From Terrabacter sp. Root85 (GTDB lineage: Bacteria > Actinomycetota > Actinomycetes > Actinomycetales > Dermatophilaceae), in assembly GCF_001429185.1 (NCBI RefSeq), contig NZ_LMIW01000009.1:248001-312000 (forward strand): a stretch of DNA of 64,000 nucleotides, read 5' to 3'. How positions within the stretch are numbered: the stretch's first letter is position 1; each line of letters begins with the position of its first letter. The notes beneath the pieces were generated by a model. It did not search any database. It was not told the origin of the DNA and saw nothing but the letters and a program-made list of their open reading frames with translations. This document shows, in pieces, positions 31,357 to 40,578 of this stretch. The position numbers and the translations under genes are program-made.

Positions 31357-32702
31357 GAGCCGGGCCCGAGCCGCTGTCCGGGACCTCCCGGTCCGCGGGC
31401 GCGTCGCCGCAGGTCGCCGAGCTGCGGGCGGCCTTCGAGATCCTCGACGCGCTCGTGGCCGTGCGCATCGAGGAGCGGCGGGGTGGCCCCGCCGGGCGAC
31501 CGCTCGGCCTCGAGGGCGACGGTGAGGGCCTGCCGTCGCTCGACCGCTTCGCCGGAGTGGGTCCGCTCGCCGAGCTCGTCACGCTCACCGGACTGTCCGC
31601 CGCCGAGGCGGTCATCCTCGTGGCCGCGGTCGCACCTCACGCCGACGAGCGCTTCGCCGTGCGCTACGGCGCCCTCACGGATCGCCAGTCGGTCGTCGGC
31701 CTGACCGGCGAGGTGGCCCGGACCCTCGTCGCCCGGTCGTTCCGCGGGCGGCTGGACGCCACCGTCCTGCTCTCGTCGCAGGGCCGGCTGCGCGCGCAGG
31801 GGCTGCTGTCCCTCGACCCGCCCGGCGACCTGTCCGGGGCGCTGCGTCCCGACCCGTCGCTCGTGGCCTGGCTGCTCGGCCTCCCCGCCGAGGTGCCCGT
31901 CGCGTCGTCGGACTTCCCGGCGCGCCCGCTCACGACCGTCCACACGCTGGCCGACGTCGTCCTGCCCGCCGCCGCTCGCACTCGCGTCGACGACCTCGCG
32001 GCCCGGATCACCCAGCGTGACACCGTCGTCGACGACTGGGGCTTCGGCGCCCACCACGACAACGCCAGCGGTCTCATCGCCCTCTTCCACGGGCCGCCGG
32101 GCACCGGGAAGACGATGACGGCCGCGGCGCTGGCAGCGTCGGCCGGCCTCCCGGCATACCTCGTCGACCTCTCGGCGCTCGTGTCGAAGTACATCGGGGA
32201 GACGGAGAAGGCCCTCGCCAAGGTCTTCGAGCGGGCGGCGCGCGAGCGGTGCGTCCTCGTCTTCGACGAGGCGGACGCCGTCTTCGGGGCGCGCACCGAG
32301 GTCGGCGACGCACACGACCGCTACGCCAACCAGGAGGTGTCCTACCTGCTGTCCCGGGTCGAGCAGCACCCCGGCATCGTCGTCCTCACCTCCAACCTGC
32401 TCGCCAACATCGACACGGCCTTCCAGCGGCGCATCCACGTCATGGTCGAGTTCCCCGAGCCCGGGCCGGGTGAGCGCGAGCGGCTCTGGGCCGCAGTGGC
32501 CCCCGCGTCGCTGCCGATGGATCCGGCGATCGACCTGCGCGACCTCGCGCGCCGCTTCCCCCTGACCGGCGCGCAGATCCGAGACGCGACGCTCGATGCG
32601 GCCTACCTCGCCGCGTCGAACGGTCGGGTCGTCACGACCGCGCACCTGCTCGACGGCATCCGTCGCCAGTTCGAGAAGGCGGGGCGGACGGTGCCGCGGT
32701 GA
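31353..32702 (+). CDS. AAA+ ATPase of the injection system (Pvc15-like)
   Basis: 449 aa from a GTG overlapping the previous stop. A helical N-terminal region (about 15-200) is followed by an AAA+ core: Walker A FHGPPGTGKTMTA (about 247-259), Walker B CVLVFDEADAVFG (about 300-312), sensor 1 IVVLTSNLLANID, arginine finger in FQRRIHVMVEF, and a C-terminal lid. Pvc15-type ATPases are conserved in eCIS and needed for assembly or cargo loading. It sits directly before the candidate cargo gene with a four-base overlap. Confidence 0.95.
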   Translation: MRAGPEPLSGTSRSAGASPQVAELRAAFEILDALVAVRIEERRGGPAGRPLGLEGDGEGLPSLDRFAGVGPLAELVTLTGLSAAEAVILVAAVAPHADERFAVRYGALTDRQSVVGLTGEVARTLVARSFRGRLDATVLLSSQGRLRAQGLLSLDPPGDLSGALRPDPSLVAWLLGLPAEVPVASSDFPARPLTTVHTLADVVLPAAARTRVDDLAARITQRDTVVDDWGFGAHHDNASGLIALFHGPPGTGKTMTAAALAASAGLPAYLVDLSALVSKYIGETEKALAKVFERAARERCVLVFDEADAVFGARTEVGDAHDRYANQEVSYLLSRVEQHPGIVVLTSNLLANIDTAFQRRIHVMVEFPEPGPGERERLWAAVAPASLPMDPAIDLRDLARRFPLTGAQIRDATLDAAYLAASNGRVVTTAHLLDGIRRQFEKAGRTVPR

Positions 32703-35700
32703 GCACGCCGGTCACGACACGGGCGGGACCGGGTCCTGGCCCGGACGCCGAGCGGGCCGGGGCCGGTTCGACGCGGTCGCCGCGGGATGCCGTGGCGCCG
32801 CGGTCACCGACCGGGGACGGCGCTCCCGTGCTCGGGACCGTGCCGCGACCTGCCGGTGGTGGCGCCGAGGCAGCCGTCGTCGTGCTCGACCCGGCCATGA
32901 CCGCCGGCGGCCTGTCGGCCGTGCAGGCCGAGTGGGGCGTCGACGGTGGCGCGGTGGTGCTCAGCGGACGGGGGCCCTTCACCGAGCTGACGGGGCACGC
33001 AGGCTTCCGGTCCGACGGGTCGCTCGACGGCAGCGTCGAGATGCGCGCGCGGGTGGGGCTGCTGGGCCTGAACCTCGGTGAGGCGACCTGGCGGGTCGAG
33101 GGCTGGGCGCCCGAGCAGCCCCTGGCGGGCCCGGCCGTGACGCTCCGCGGGACGACGCTCGGCGTCGACCTGCGACCCCTCCCGGCGGAGGCCGGCTGGT
33201 CGGCGCCCGAGGGCGTCGACGCGCCCCGGAGCGGTGCGCAGGCGACGATCCACCTGCCGGGCGACGCCACACCGCCGGGACTTCCACTCACGCCTCGCGT
33301 GGCCGAGGTCTACCGGGGACTGCTCGGCGTCGACGTCAGCGGCATCCGTGTCCACCCGGACTCCCCCGTCGCAGGCGCGCCCGCGTTCGTCACCGACGCC
33401 GACCTCTTCCTCGCGCCCGGCGTCTACGGCGTCGACAGCCCCGAGATGCTCGCCGTGCTCGACGCCGCGATCAGGGCCGCGCTGGGCGGCCTCTTCGGCG
33501 CCGTCACCGGAGAGTCCGCACCCCTCGTGCCACCCGCCCCGCCCACCCCGGCGGCACCCCCGGCCGACACGACCGTGGTGCCGGCCACCGTCCCGGAGCC
33601 CGCCTCGCCGAGCACGGTCGCCGAAGGGGCGGCCGCGCGCACGGGTGAGGCGCCCGCGACCGGTGAGACCGCGGAGCAGGCCACCGCGGCGGTGGCCGGG
33701 GCGGGCGCGGCGGGCGCCGACGCAGGGACCGCGGCGGACGGCATACCCGGCGGTGGCGCGGGGGAGCCCACGGCGGAGGGGGAGGCTGCCCCGGCGGTGG
33801 TCGAGCTGATCATGCCCGAGCCGCCCACGACCCTGACCCCCGCGGCCACGGCTCGCGGAGGGTCGGTGGCCGGCGGGGCGCGGAGCGCGGCCGGCGCGGC
33901 GCGCGACCTGCCCACGGCCGACGCCAACGTCGCCGACTCCCGCGGGGCCGTCACCGAGCCGGCTGCGGAGACGGCGGCCCGCGCCCGGGAGGAGCTCGCC
34001 GCCGAGCTCGGCGAGCGGCCCGCTCCGAGCCCCGAGATCGTCGCCCTCTGCGAGCGCATCCGGACGGCGATCCGCGAGAACCGGCCCGAGGACGAGGACC
34101 AGCTCCTCGAGACCGACCCCACCCACGAGGCCCAGGCGGCCGGTGCCACGATCACGGGTTCCGTGGAGACGCAGACCGCGGAGGTGGGCAGCAGCTACGA
34201 CGCGATGGGCTCACCTCCCGCGGGGACGCCCGCGCTCACCCCGACCCCGATCGCCGCCCCCTCGCCGACGTCCCCGGGGATGGGCGTCGACGCCGCGGGT
34301 GCCGCCCCTGACCCGATCCCGCCGGAGAACACCTCACTCGACGCCGATGTCGCCGCCACCGACCAGCGCATCGCCGACGCGGGCATCGACACCCGGGTCA
34401 CGCAGGAGATCCCGGACGGACCGTTTGCCGAGGCGCGCGCGGCGCGGGGCGAGCTCGGGGAGGCTGCGGCGCGGACGCCGCAGCAGATCCAGGCCGAGCA
34501 GCAGCAGGCCATCGACACCGCGCAGGGCGACATGGCGGCGCTGCAGCAGCAGGCGGTCGCTGCGATGCGGGCGTCGCGGTCCGGCACCGTCGGCGCCGTC
34601 GGTGGCGCGCAGGGTGGCATGGTCACCTCCGAGGAGCAGACCCGCGAGTCGGTCTCGGCCCGCGCCCAAGGCATCTACGACCAGGCGCAGACGCAGGTCA
34701 ACGCCCTGCTCGAGCCGCTGAGCCGCACCGCGATCGCCCGCTGGGACGCCGGCCTCGCCCGGCTCTCGCAGGACTTCCACGACACGCTCGACCGGGTCAA
34801 GCGCTGGATCGACGACCGGCACTCCGGCGTCGGTGGCGCGATCCTCGCCGTCGGCGACTACATCGGCGGCCTGCCCGACTGGGTGACGGACGAGTACAAC
34901 CGCGCCGAGCGCGAGTTCGGCGACGGCGTCTGCACCCTGCTCACCGACATCTCGAGCGACGTCAACGGCGTCGTCGCCGCAGCGCAGGCCGTCATCAACC
35001 ACGCGCGCGACGACATCGACACGGCCTTCCGGGCCATGGAGGCGGAGTTCCCCGAGTGGGCGGCGCAGGAGCGGGCGCGGTTCTCCGGCATGCTCGACGG
35101 CCTCAGCCAAAGAGTCACCGACGCCCAGACGAGCTTCGTGCGTGACGTGTCGCAGCGAGCCGTCCAGGCGGTCAACGAGGTGCACGCCGAGGCACAGGCC
35201 CGCCGGGACGAGGCCGGCGGCCTCATCGGTCGGGTCGTCGCGGCCATCGAGGAGTTCATCGACGACCCGGTCCGCGCCATCATCAACGGTCTGCTGCGTC
35301 TCGTCGGGATCCCGCCGGCAGCCTTCTGGGCGTTGATCGCCCGCATCGAGCAGGTCATCTCCGACATTGCCGACGACCCCGAGAACTTCATCAACAACCT
35401 CGTCGCCGGCGTCAAGCAGGGCTTCGAGCAGTTCTTCGACCACTTCGGCACCCACGTGCTGCACGGCTTCTGGGACTGGCTCTTCTCCGGGCTCGAGACC
35501 CCGATCCCGATGCCGCGCGACTTCTCGGCGCGCTCGCTCTTCTCCTTCGCGCTCCAGCTCATGGGCGTCACGTGGCCGCGCGTCCGCGAGATCCTCGTGC
35601 GGCACATCGGGCCCACGGCGGTCGACGTCATCGAGGCCGCGTGGCAGCTCGTCTCGGTCCTCATCGAGCGCGGCCCCGAGGGGCTCGTCGAGCTCGTCAA

Positions 35701-37813
35701 GGAGCAGCTGACCCCCGAGAACATCGTCACCATGATCCTCGACGCGGCGGTGCAGTACCTCGTCGAGACGCTCATCCAGCAGGTCGTCGTCCGTGTCATC
35801 GGGATGCTCAACCCGGTCGGCGCCATCGCCCAGGCCATCGACCTCATCTACCAGGTGTGCTCGTGGATCTTCCGCAACGCGGCGCGGATCTTCCGGTTCG
35901 TCGAGGCGATCGTCAACGGGATGGCCGACGTCATCGCCGGCAACATCGGCGGCCTGGCCGCCGCCGTCGAGCGCTCCCTCGCCTCGCTCATCCCGCCCGT
36001 CATCGACTTCCTCGCCGGCCTCTGCCACCTCGGTGGGCTGCCCGGCGAGATCGCCGACGTCATCACCCGCATGCAGGCGGTCGTGTATGCCGCGATGGAC
36101 CGGGTCATCGGCTTCCTCGCCGAGCGCGGACGGGCGCTGTTGGCGCGCATGGGGATCGGCGGCAACCCGGACGAGGGCGGCCACAACGACGACAGCGAGC
36201 TCGGCACGACGGTGCGCTTCAGCGCCGCCCACGAGGCGCACCGGCTCTGGTTCGAACGCAACGGCTCGGGCGCGCACCTGATGGTGGCGTCCACCCCGAC
36301 GAGGATCCCGGACCTCATCGTCGAGTGGAACCGCAGGCTGGCCGCCGACGAGCCCTCCGACCCGGATCTTCGCTCCGAGGCCCGCAACCTCATCATCAAC
36401 CTGCGCGGCGATGCGGCCACGGCCGACGCCGAGGCGAGCCGGCTCGTCGGCCAGTTCGACGCCGCCAGCCGGGACACGACGCACCAGACCGCCGCACCGG
36501 ACGACAACGCCCTCGAGTCGAGTGAGCGCTCCATCGCGTCGACGCTGGACCGCCTCTTCACGATCTTCGGCGAGGGCGACCGAGCCCAGCAGATCGGCCA
36601 GATCCGGGCGTCGCTCCCGGTGAAGGGGCTCGAGCAGACCGGGCTCGTCGTCCAGAGCTGGATGGCTCGGTTCATCGAGCCGACCAGGGCCAAGCCGATC
36701 GAGGGCGCCGAAGGGCCGGTCTGGAGTGCGGCCGACTTCACGGCGGATGCGCTCCAGCCCTCGGAAGTGCTCGGCTCCGGCACCAACCACGCCGCCCTGC
36801 TGAGCTTCTTCGAGGCCGGCGTCGACCGGCGCGGAGGCGCAGACTCGGATGCGTTCCGGTCCTACGCCTTCGAGAACATGTCGGCACCCCACCCGGTCCG
36901 TCGTCGGTTCCTCACCTCGCTCGGGTCACGCACCGCCTCGCAGCTGCGATCCCTCGGCACTGGCCGCCTGACCGGCACGGGTGACAGCGACCTGCTCACC
37001 AAGGTCCGGAGCATCCGCTACAGCTCCAGCGGTGGAACGGGGTACGGATCGTTCGAGCCGTGGCCGAGCAACCCTGTCTCGGTCCTCGTCCACGGAGTGG
37101 TGACGAGTGCGGGTCCCCTCGAGGCCTTCCGCGCGTTCGTCCAGGGTTTGACCGTGGGAGCCGTGTCCTACGACGAGTTCCGCGCCGAGCTCGAGCGCGA
37201 CCAGACGGCTCGGACCTGGGTGGCGGGCCAGATCCGCGACGTCCGGGCCGGCCAGCACGAGTGGCTCCCGGTCTCGATCGGCTACGAGGTGCTCCACCAC
37301 GCGGTCGAGACGAGCCGGCAGGATCTGAGGCAGGCGCTCGGATGGATCTCCCTCCTCGAGTCCCTGCGCAGCCCCACCAACGGGATCCTGTGGCGCATCA
37401 CGAGGGACCCGATCCTCGTCCAGGGCGGTCCGGTGGAGGAAGGCACCCAGATCGGGGCGCAGGGGCACGTTGCCTCACTCTCACTCGAGCGGTTCAGACT
37501 CGTGCAGGACGGACTCACCACTGGGACCGGCGACTTCCACGGCGCCCTGCGCACGTTCTTCCGCCAGAACCGCGGGCTGGAACCGGCTGCCTGGGTCGAC
37601 GCGCTGCTGGCCCACCTTCCGTCGATCATGTGGACCGGGTCGAACATCGCCATCCCGGGCGAGCTGCGCTCCAGACCGATCGGTGTCTTCTATGCGATGC
37701 CGTCCGGGGTGTTCGCGCCCGATCTGACGGTGGCGCAGGTGCAGGCGGAACAGCAGGCCCGGTGGGAAGAGATCCGAGCGGCTTTCCTCGCAGCGAAGGC
37801 AGGGATCCGGTGA
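32699..37813 (+). CDS. 1704-aa candidate eCIS cargo with degenerate eCIS-core domain
   Basis: GTG start overlapping the ATPase stop. Residues about 197-262 (VAEVYRGLLGVDVSGIRVHPDSP ... GAPAFVTDADLFLAPGVYG) match the N-terminal half of the eCIS-core/DUF4157 domain, but the metalloprotease helix (AHELTHVVQQ in the family) is replaced by EMLAVLDAAIRAAL, so no HExxH remains. Next come a Pro/Ala/Thr/Gly-rich linker (about 270-480), helical coiled-coil segments (about 590-830), and a long region of amphipathic helices (about 850-1150: NPxxFI-NL, GFEQFFDHFGTHVLHGFWDWL) shared by large DUF4157 proteins. The last 550 residues have no recognised domain and are the likely toxin or effector part. Confidence 0.8.
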   Translation: MSTPVTTRAGPGPGPDAERAGAGSTRSPRDAVAPRSPTGDGAPVLGTVPRPAGGGAEAAVVVLDPAMTAGGLSAVQAEWGVDGGAVVLSGRGPFTELTGHAGFRSDGSLDGSVEMRARVGLLGLNLGEATWRVEGWAPEQPLAGPAVTLRGTTLGVDLRPLPAEAGWSAPEGVDAPRSGAQATIHLPGDATPPGLPLTPRVAEVYRGLLGVDVSGIRVHPDSPVAGAPAFVTDADLFLAPGVYGVDSPEMLAVLDAAIRAALGGLFGAVTGESAPLVPPAPPTPAAPPADTTVVPATVPEPASPSTVAEGAAARTGEAPATGETAEQATAAVAGAGAAGADAGTAADGIPGGGAGEPTAEGEAAPAVVELIMPEPPTTLTPAATARGGSVAGGARSAAGAARDLPTADANVADSRGAVTEPAAETAARAREELAAELGERPAPSPEIVALCERIRTAIRENRPEDEDQLLETDPTHEAQAAGATITGSVETQTAEVGSSYDAMGSPPAGTPALTPTPIAAPSPTSPGMGVDAAGAAPDPIPPENTSLDADVAATDQRIADAGIDTRVTQEIPDGPFAEARAARGELGEAAARTPQQIQAEQQQAIDTAQGDMAALQQQAVAAMRASRSGTVGAVGGAQGGMVTSEEQTRESVSARAQGIYDQAQTQVNALLEPLSRTAIARWDAGLARLSQDFHDTLDRVKRWIDDRHSGVGGAILAVGDYIGGLPDWVTDEYNRAEREFGDGVCTLLTDISSDVNGVVAAAQAVINHARDDIDTAFRAMEAEFPEWAAQERARFSGMLDGLSQRVTDAQTSFVRDVSQRAVQAVNEVHAEAQARRDEAGGLIGRVVAAIEEFIDDPVRAIINGLLRLVGIPPAAFWALIARIEQVISDIADDPENFINNLVAGVKQGFEQFFDHFGTHVLHGFWDWLFSGLETPIPMPRDFSARSLFSFALQLMGVTWPRVREILVRHIGPTAVDVIEAAWQLVSVLIERGPEGLVELVKEQLTPENIVTMILDAAVQYLVETLIQQVVVRVIGMLNPVGAIAQAIDLIYQVCSWIFRNAARIFRFVEAIVNGMADVIAGNIGGLAAAVERSLASLIPPVIDFLAGLCHLGGLPGEIADVITRMQAVVYAAMDRVIGFLAERGRALLARMGIGGNPDEGGHNDDSELGTTVRFSAAHEAHRLWFERNGSGAHLMVASTPTRIPDLIVEWNRRLAADEPSDPDLRSEARNLIINLRGDAATADAEASRLVGQFDAASRDTTHQTAAPDDNALESSERSIASTLDRLFTIFGEGDRAQQIGQIRASLPVKGLEQTGLVVQSWMARFIEPTRAKPIEGAEGPVWSAADFTADALQPSEVLGSGTNHAALLSFFEAGVDRRGGADSDAFRSYAFENMSAPHPVRRRFLTSLGSRTASQLRSLGTGRLTGTGDSDLLTKVRSIRYSSSGGTGYGSFEPWPSNPVSVLVHGVVTSAGPLEAFRAFVQGLTVGAVSYDEFRAELERDQTARTWVAGQIRDVRAGQHEWLPVSIGYEVLHHAVETSRQDLRQALGWISLLESLRSPTNGILWRITRDPILVQGGPVEEGTQIGAQGHVASLSLERFRLVQDGLTTGTGDFHGALRTFFRQNRGLEPAAWVDALLAHLPSIMWTGSNIAIPGELRSRPIGVFYAMPSGVFAPDLTVAQVQAEQQARWEEIRAAFLAAKAGIR

Positions 37814-38127
37814 GCGACGAACCCGACGACACGGCATACGGCCCCGGGACGCGGTGGGTCGCCCAGCGCACCGGGCGCACACCCGAGGAGCTGACGGCGT
37901 CACCCGCTGCGGCGGTGGCCGCGGTCGGCGACGCCGTGCGCGAGGTGGCGGCGCTCGCCGCCCGGCTCGAGTCCGAGGACCCCGAGGTCAGGGCCGCGGC
38001 GCAGGCGGAGGCCGACGCCCTGCGCCGGCAGGTCGAGACCGAGCCGACCCCGGGGGAGCGGTTCGGCTCGCGTGTCGCCCAGGTGCTCCGCGACGCCGCC
38101 GAGCGGCTCGACCGGCCACGCAGCTGA
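37810..38127 (+). CDS. Small terminal eCIS gene, unknown
   Basis: 105 aa from a GTG overlapping the cargo stop. Two predicted helices: AAAVAAVGDAVREVAALAARLESEDPEVRAAAQAEADALRRQVE and GSRVAQVLRDAAERLDR, both charged and Ala-rich; no signal peptide or membrane segment. It could be a chaperone or adaptor loading the 1704-aa protein, or an immunity protein; neither is shown. No family recognised. Last gene of the operon. Confidence 0.65.
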   Translation: MSDEPDDTAYGPGTRWVAQRTGRTPEELTASPAAAVAAVGDAVREVAALAARLESEDPEVRAAAQAEADALRRQVETEPTPGERFGSRVAQVLRDAAERLDRPRS

Positions 38128-38233
38128 GCCCGGCCACGAGGACAAAGCAATCTGCGCCCCGGCGCCGTCGCACGCGGGGACAGCCGGCCGGAGCGGGACT
38201 TGCTGTGTCGTGCGGGCCCGCGGGCGTATGCCG

Positions 38234-39646
38234 TCAGGCGAGGTAGTCGTCGACGAGCCGGCTCGCGAGGGCCGTGTAGGTCTGCGGCGTCAGGGCCACG
38301 AAGCGGACCTCGACGTCGGCGGGCAGCCCCAGCCCGCGGACGAACTCGCGGAGGTCGTCACCGTCGATTCGGCGGCCGCGGGTCAGCTCCTTGAGCCGCT
38401 CGTAGGGCTCCTCCATGCCCGGAACACCTTGTGCGCCAAGGGCCCTCATCGCCGACTGGATCGGCTCGCCGAGCACCTCCCAGTTGGCCTCGAGGTCGGC
38501 TGCCATGCGCTCGGGCACGGCGTCGAGACCGGCGAGGCCGCGGCCGACGTTGTCGAGCGCGAGCATCGAGTGACCGAAGGCCGTGCCGATGTTGCGCTGC
38601 ATGCTCGAGTCGGTGAGGTCGCGCTGGAGTCGGCTCTGCACGAGGGTCCCGCCGAGCACGTCGAGCAGGGCGTTGCTCACCTCGAGGTTGGCCTCGGCGT
38701 TCTCGAAGCGGATCGGGTTGACCTTGTGCGGCATCGTCGACGACCCCACGGTGCCCTGGCCGCGCACCTGCGCGAAGTAGCCCATCGAGATGTAGGTCCA
38801 CACGTCGGTGCAGAGGTTGTGCAGGATGCGGTTGAAGCGCGCGACGTCGGCATAGAGCTCGGCCTGCCAGTCGTGGCTCTCGATCTGCGTCGTCAGCGGG
38901 TTCCACGTGAGGCCCAGTCCCTCGACGAAGGCGCGCGACACCGCGGGCCAGTCGACGTCGGGCAGCGCGAGCGCGTGCGCACCGAACGTGCCGGTCGCGC
39001 CGTTGAACTTGCCGAGGTACTCCTGCCCCTCGATGCGGCGCAGCTGCCGGCCGAGGCGGTGCGCGAGCACGGCGAGCTCCTTGCCCATCGTCGTGGGTGT
39101 CGCGGGCTGGCCGTGGGTGTGCGCGAGCAGCGGCACGTCCTTGAGCTCGCGCGCCAGGTCGGAGACCTGCGCGACGAGGGCCTGCGCCCGGGGCAGCCAC
39201 ACCTGCTCGACGGCGCCCTTGACCATGAGGGCGTAGGAGAGGTTGTTGATGTCCTCGCTCGTGCAGCCGAAGTGGATCAGCTCGGCGAGACCCTTGTCCT
39301 CGTCGGCCGGGGCGATCGCCGTGAGGCGCTTCTTCAGGAAGTACTCGACGGCCTTGACGTCGTGGACGGTGACCCGCTCGATCTCGCCGAGCTCGGCGAC
39401 CTCGTCGGTGCCGAAGTCGTCGACGACGGCTCGCAGCGCAGCGATCTCGTCGTCGGTGAGCTGCCGCACGCCCGGCACGACGCCGTGGCTCGTCTGGTGG
39501 ATGAGCCACTCGATCTCGACGTGCACGCGCTGCCGGTTGAGCGCCGCCTCCGACAGGTGGTCGACGAGCGGCGCGACGGCGCCGCGGTAGCGACCGTCGA
39601 GCGCCCCGAGCGCGATGGGCGGGGTTGCGTCAGCGAGCGAAGCCAT
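38234..39646 (-). CDS. purB: Adenylosuccinate lyase
   Basis: 470 aa. Fumarase/aspartase superfamily signature GSSTMPHKVNP is present, with the catalytic His region LLAHTHGQPATPTTMG and an AIAPADEDKGLAELIHFGCTSEDINN segment. It cleaves adenylosuccinate to AMP and SAICAR to AICAR in purine synthesis. The E. coli-like PurB branch (N-terminal IALGALDGRYRGAVAPLVDHLSEAAL) fits in length. Convergent with the eCIS operon and unrelated to it. Confidence 0.97.
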   Translation of the reverse strand: MASLADATPPIALGALDGRYRGAVAPLVDHLSEAALNRQRVHVEIEWLIHQTSHGVVPGVRQLTDDEIAALRAVVDDFGTDEVAELGEIERVTVHDVKAVEYFLKKRLTAIAPADEDKGLAELIHFGCTSEDINNLSYALMVKGAVEQVWLPRAQALVAQVSDLARELKDVPLLAHTHGQPATPTTMGKELAVLAHRLGRQLRRIEGQEYLGKFNGATGTFGAHALALPDVDWPAVSRAFVEGLGLTWNPLTTQIESHDWQAELYADVARFNRILHNLCTDVWTYISMGYFAQVRGQGTVGSSTMPHKVNPIRFENAEANLEVSNALLDVLGGTLVQSRLQRDLTDSSMQRNIGTAFGHSMLALDNVGRGLAGLDAVPERMAADLEANWEVLGEPIQSAMRALGAQGVPGMEEPYERLKELTRGRRIDGDDLREFVRGLGLPADVEVRFVALTPQTYTALASRLVDDYLA

Positions 39647-39726
39647 GCCGACATCCTCCCAGAGCGCGCGGAGTGGTTCGTATGCCGTCCGGCGCGGTCG
39701 GTGGGTGCCGCGAGGTCCGGGCCCGG

Positions 39727-39743
39727 CGGCATACGCCCTCGGT
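39727..39743 (-). repeat. Intergenic ACCGAGGGCGTATGCCG repeat, copy 4 (inverted)
   Basis: 17-bp match to the repeat at 2076-2094, on the minus strand, in the gap between the VOC stop and the purB start. A shorter GTATGCC copy lies at 39680-39686 in the same gap. Confidence 0.7.
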
Positions 39744-39754
39744 CCGCGGGGACC

Positions 39755-40549
39755 TCAGTCGGTGGCGCGCTGCTCGGGGAGCTGCATGACGGAGAACGTC
39801 TCGCCCTGGGGGCCCGCGACGAGGGCCATCCGGCCGTAGGGGGTGTCGAAGGGCGGCTGCATGACGGTGCCGCCGAGGGCCGTGACCCGGTCGGCCGCCG
39901 CGTCGGCGTCGGCGACCGCGAAGTAGGCCATCCAGTGCGACGGCACGTCGGCCGGTGCCGCGTCGGGGATGGCGCCGATGCCACCGACGGGCTTGTCGCC
40001 GTCGAGCGTCGCGACGGAGTACTGGAAGCCGCCCTCGCCGATCTCCTGCAGGCGGTACCCGAAGACGTCGGAGTAGAAGGCCTTGCTCGCCTCGTAGCTG
40101 CGGCTCATCGACTCGGCCCAGCAGAGGGACCCGGGCTCGTCGACGAGGTCGGTGCCCGTGTGCTCCTTGGCCTGCCACAGGCCGTAGGCGGCCCCTGCCG
40201 GGTCGGCGCCGACGGCGAGGCGACCCACCTGCAGGACGTCCATCGGCCCGAGGAAGAAGACGCCGCCCGCCGCCCGGGCGCGCTCCGCCGTGGCGTCGAC
40301 GTCGTCGGTCGAGAGGTAGACGGTCCACGCGCTGACCTGGCCCGGGTCGTCCGGGTTCTTGGCCATGGCGCCGGCGACGACGTGGCCGTCCTTGCGGGCC
40401 ATGACGTAGCCGCCGGCCTCGGGCGGGAGGTCCTCGAAGGTCCAGCCGAAGAGGCTGCCGTAGAAGTCGCGGGCACGGTCGAGGTCGTCGACCATGACGT
40501 CGGCCCAGCACGGCGTTCCGGGTGCGAAGGACTCCTCGTGGACGGGCAC
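39755..40549 (-). CDS. Two-domain VOC-family protein
   Basis: 264 aa with two tandem glyoxalase-like domains: PCWADVMVDDLDRARDFYGSLFGW (domain 1) and LCWAESMSRSYEASKAFYSDVFGYRL (domain 2), each ending in a beta strand with GxTY/F-type residues. This CFP32/LAPTG-type double VOC protein is common in actinobacteria, with hydroxylase-like or unknown roles. A related two-domain protein is encoded next to it, so the pair probably arose by duplication. Confidence 0.88.
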   Translation of the reverse strand: MPVHEESFAPGTPCWADVMVDDLDRARDFYGSLFGWTFEDLPPEAGGYVMARKDGHVVAGAMAKNPDDPGQVSAWTVYLSTDDVDATAERARAAGGVFFLGPMDVLQVGRLAVGADPAGAAYGLWQAKEHTGTDLVDEPGSLCWAESMSRSYEASKAFYSDVFGYRLQEIGEGGFQYSVATLDGDKPVGGIGAIPDAAPADVPSHWMAYFAVADADAAADRVTALGGTVMQPPFDTPYGRMALVAGPQGETFSVMQLPEQRATD

Positions 40550-40578
40550 GGGTGGCTCCTGGTGTGTTGGTGTCGTGG

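Noticed and set aside
36516-36530. Possible copy of the TCGAGTGAGCG repeat inside the cargo gene
   Set aside because: Only one unit with no paired copy or GTGGGACGGG spacer; it encodes ordinary Ser-Ser-Glu-Arg and is likely chance.
14105-38127. Prophage interpretation of the tail-like region
   Set aside because: No capsid, portal, terminase, integrase, holin or lysin gene is present, and the AAA+ ATPase, DUF4255 cap and PAAR spike tip are eCIS-type components.
14105-38127. Type VI secretion system
   Set aside because: No TssJLM membrane complex and no ClpV; the sheath is a single gpFI-type protein, and a DUF4255 cap and Pvc15-type ATPase are present.
38128-38233. Terminator at the end of the eCIS operon
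   Set aside because: Short GC palindromes such as GCGGGCCCGC are present, but no stem with a T-tract could be supported.
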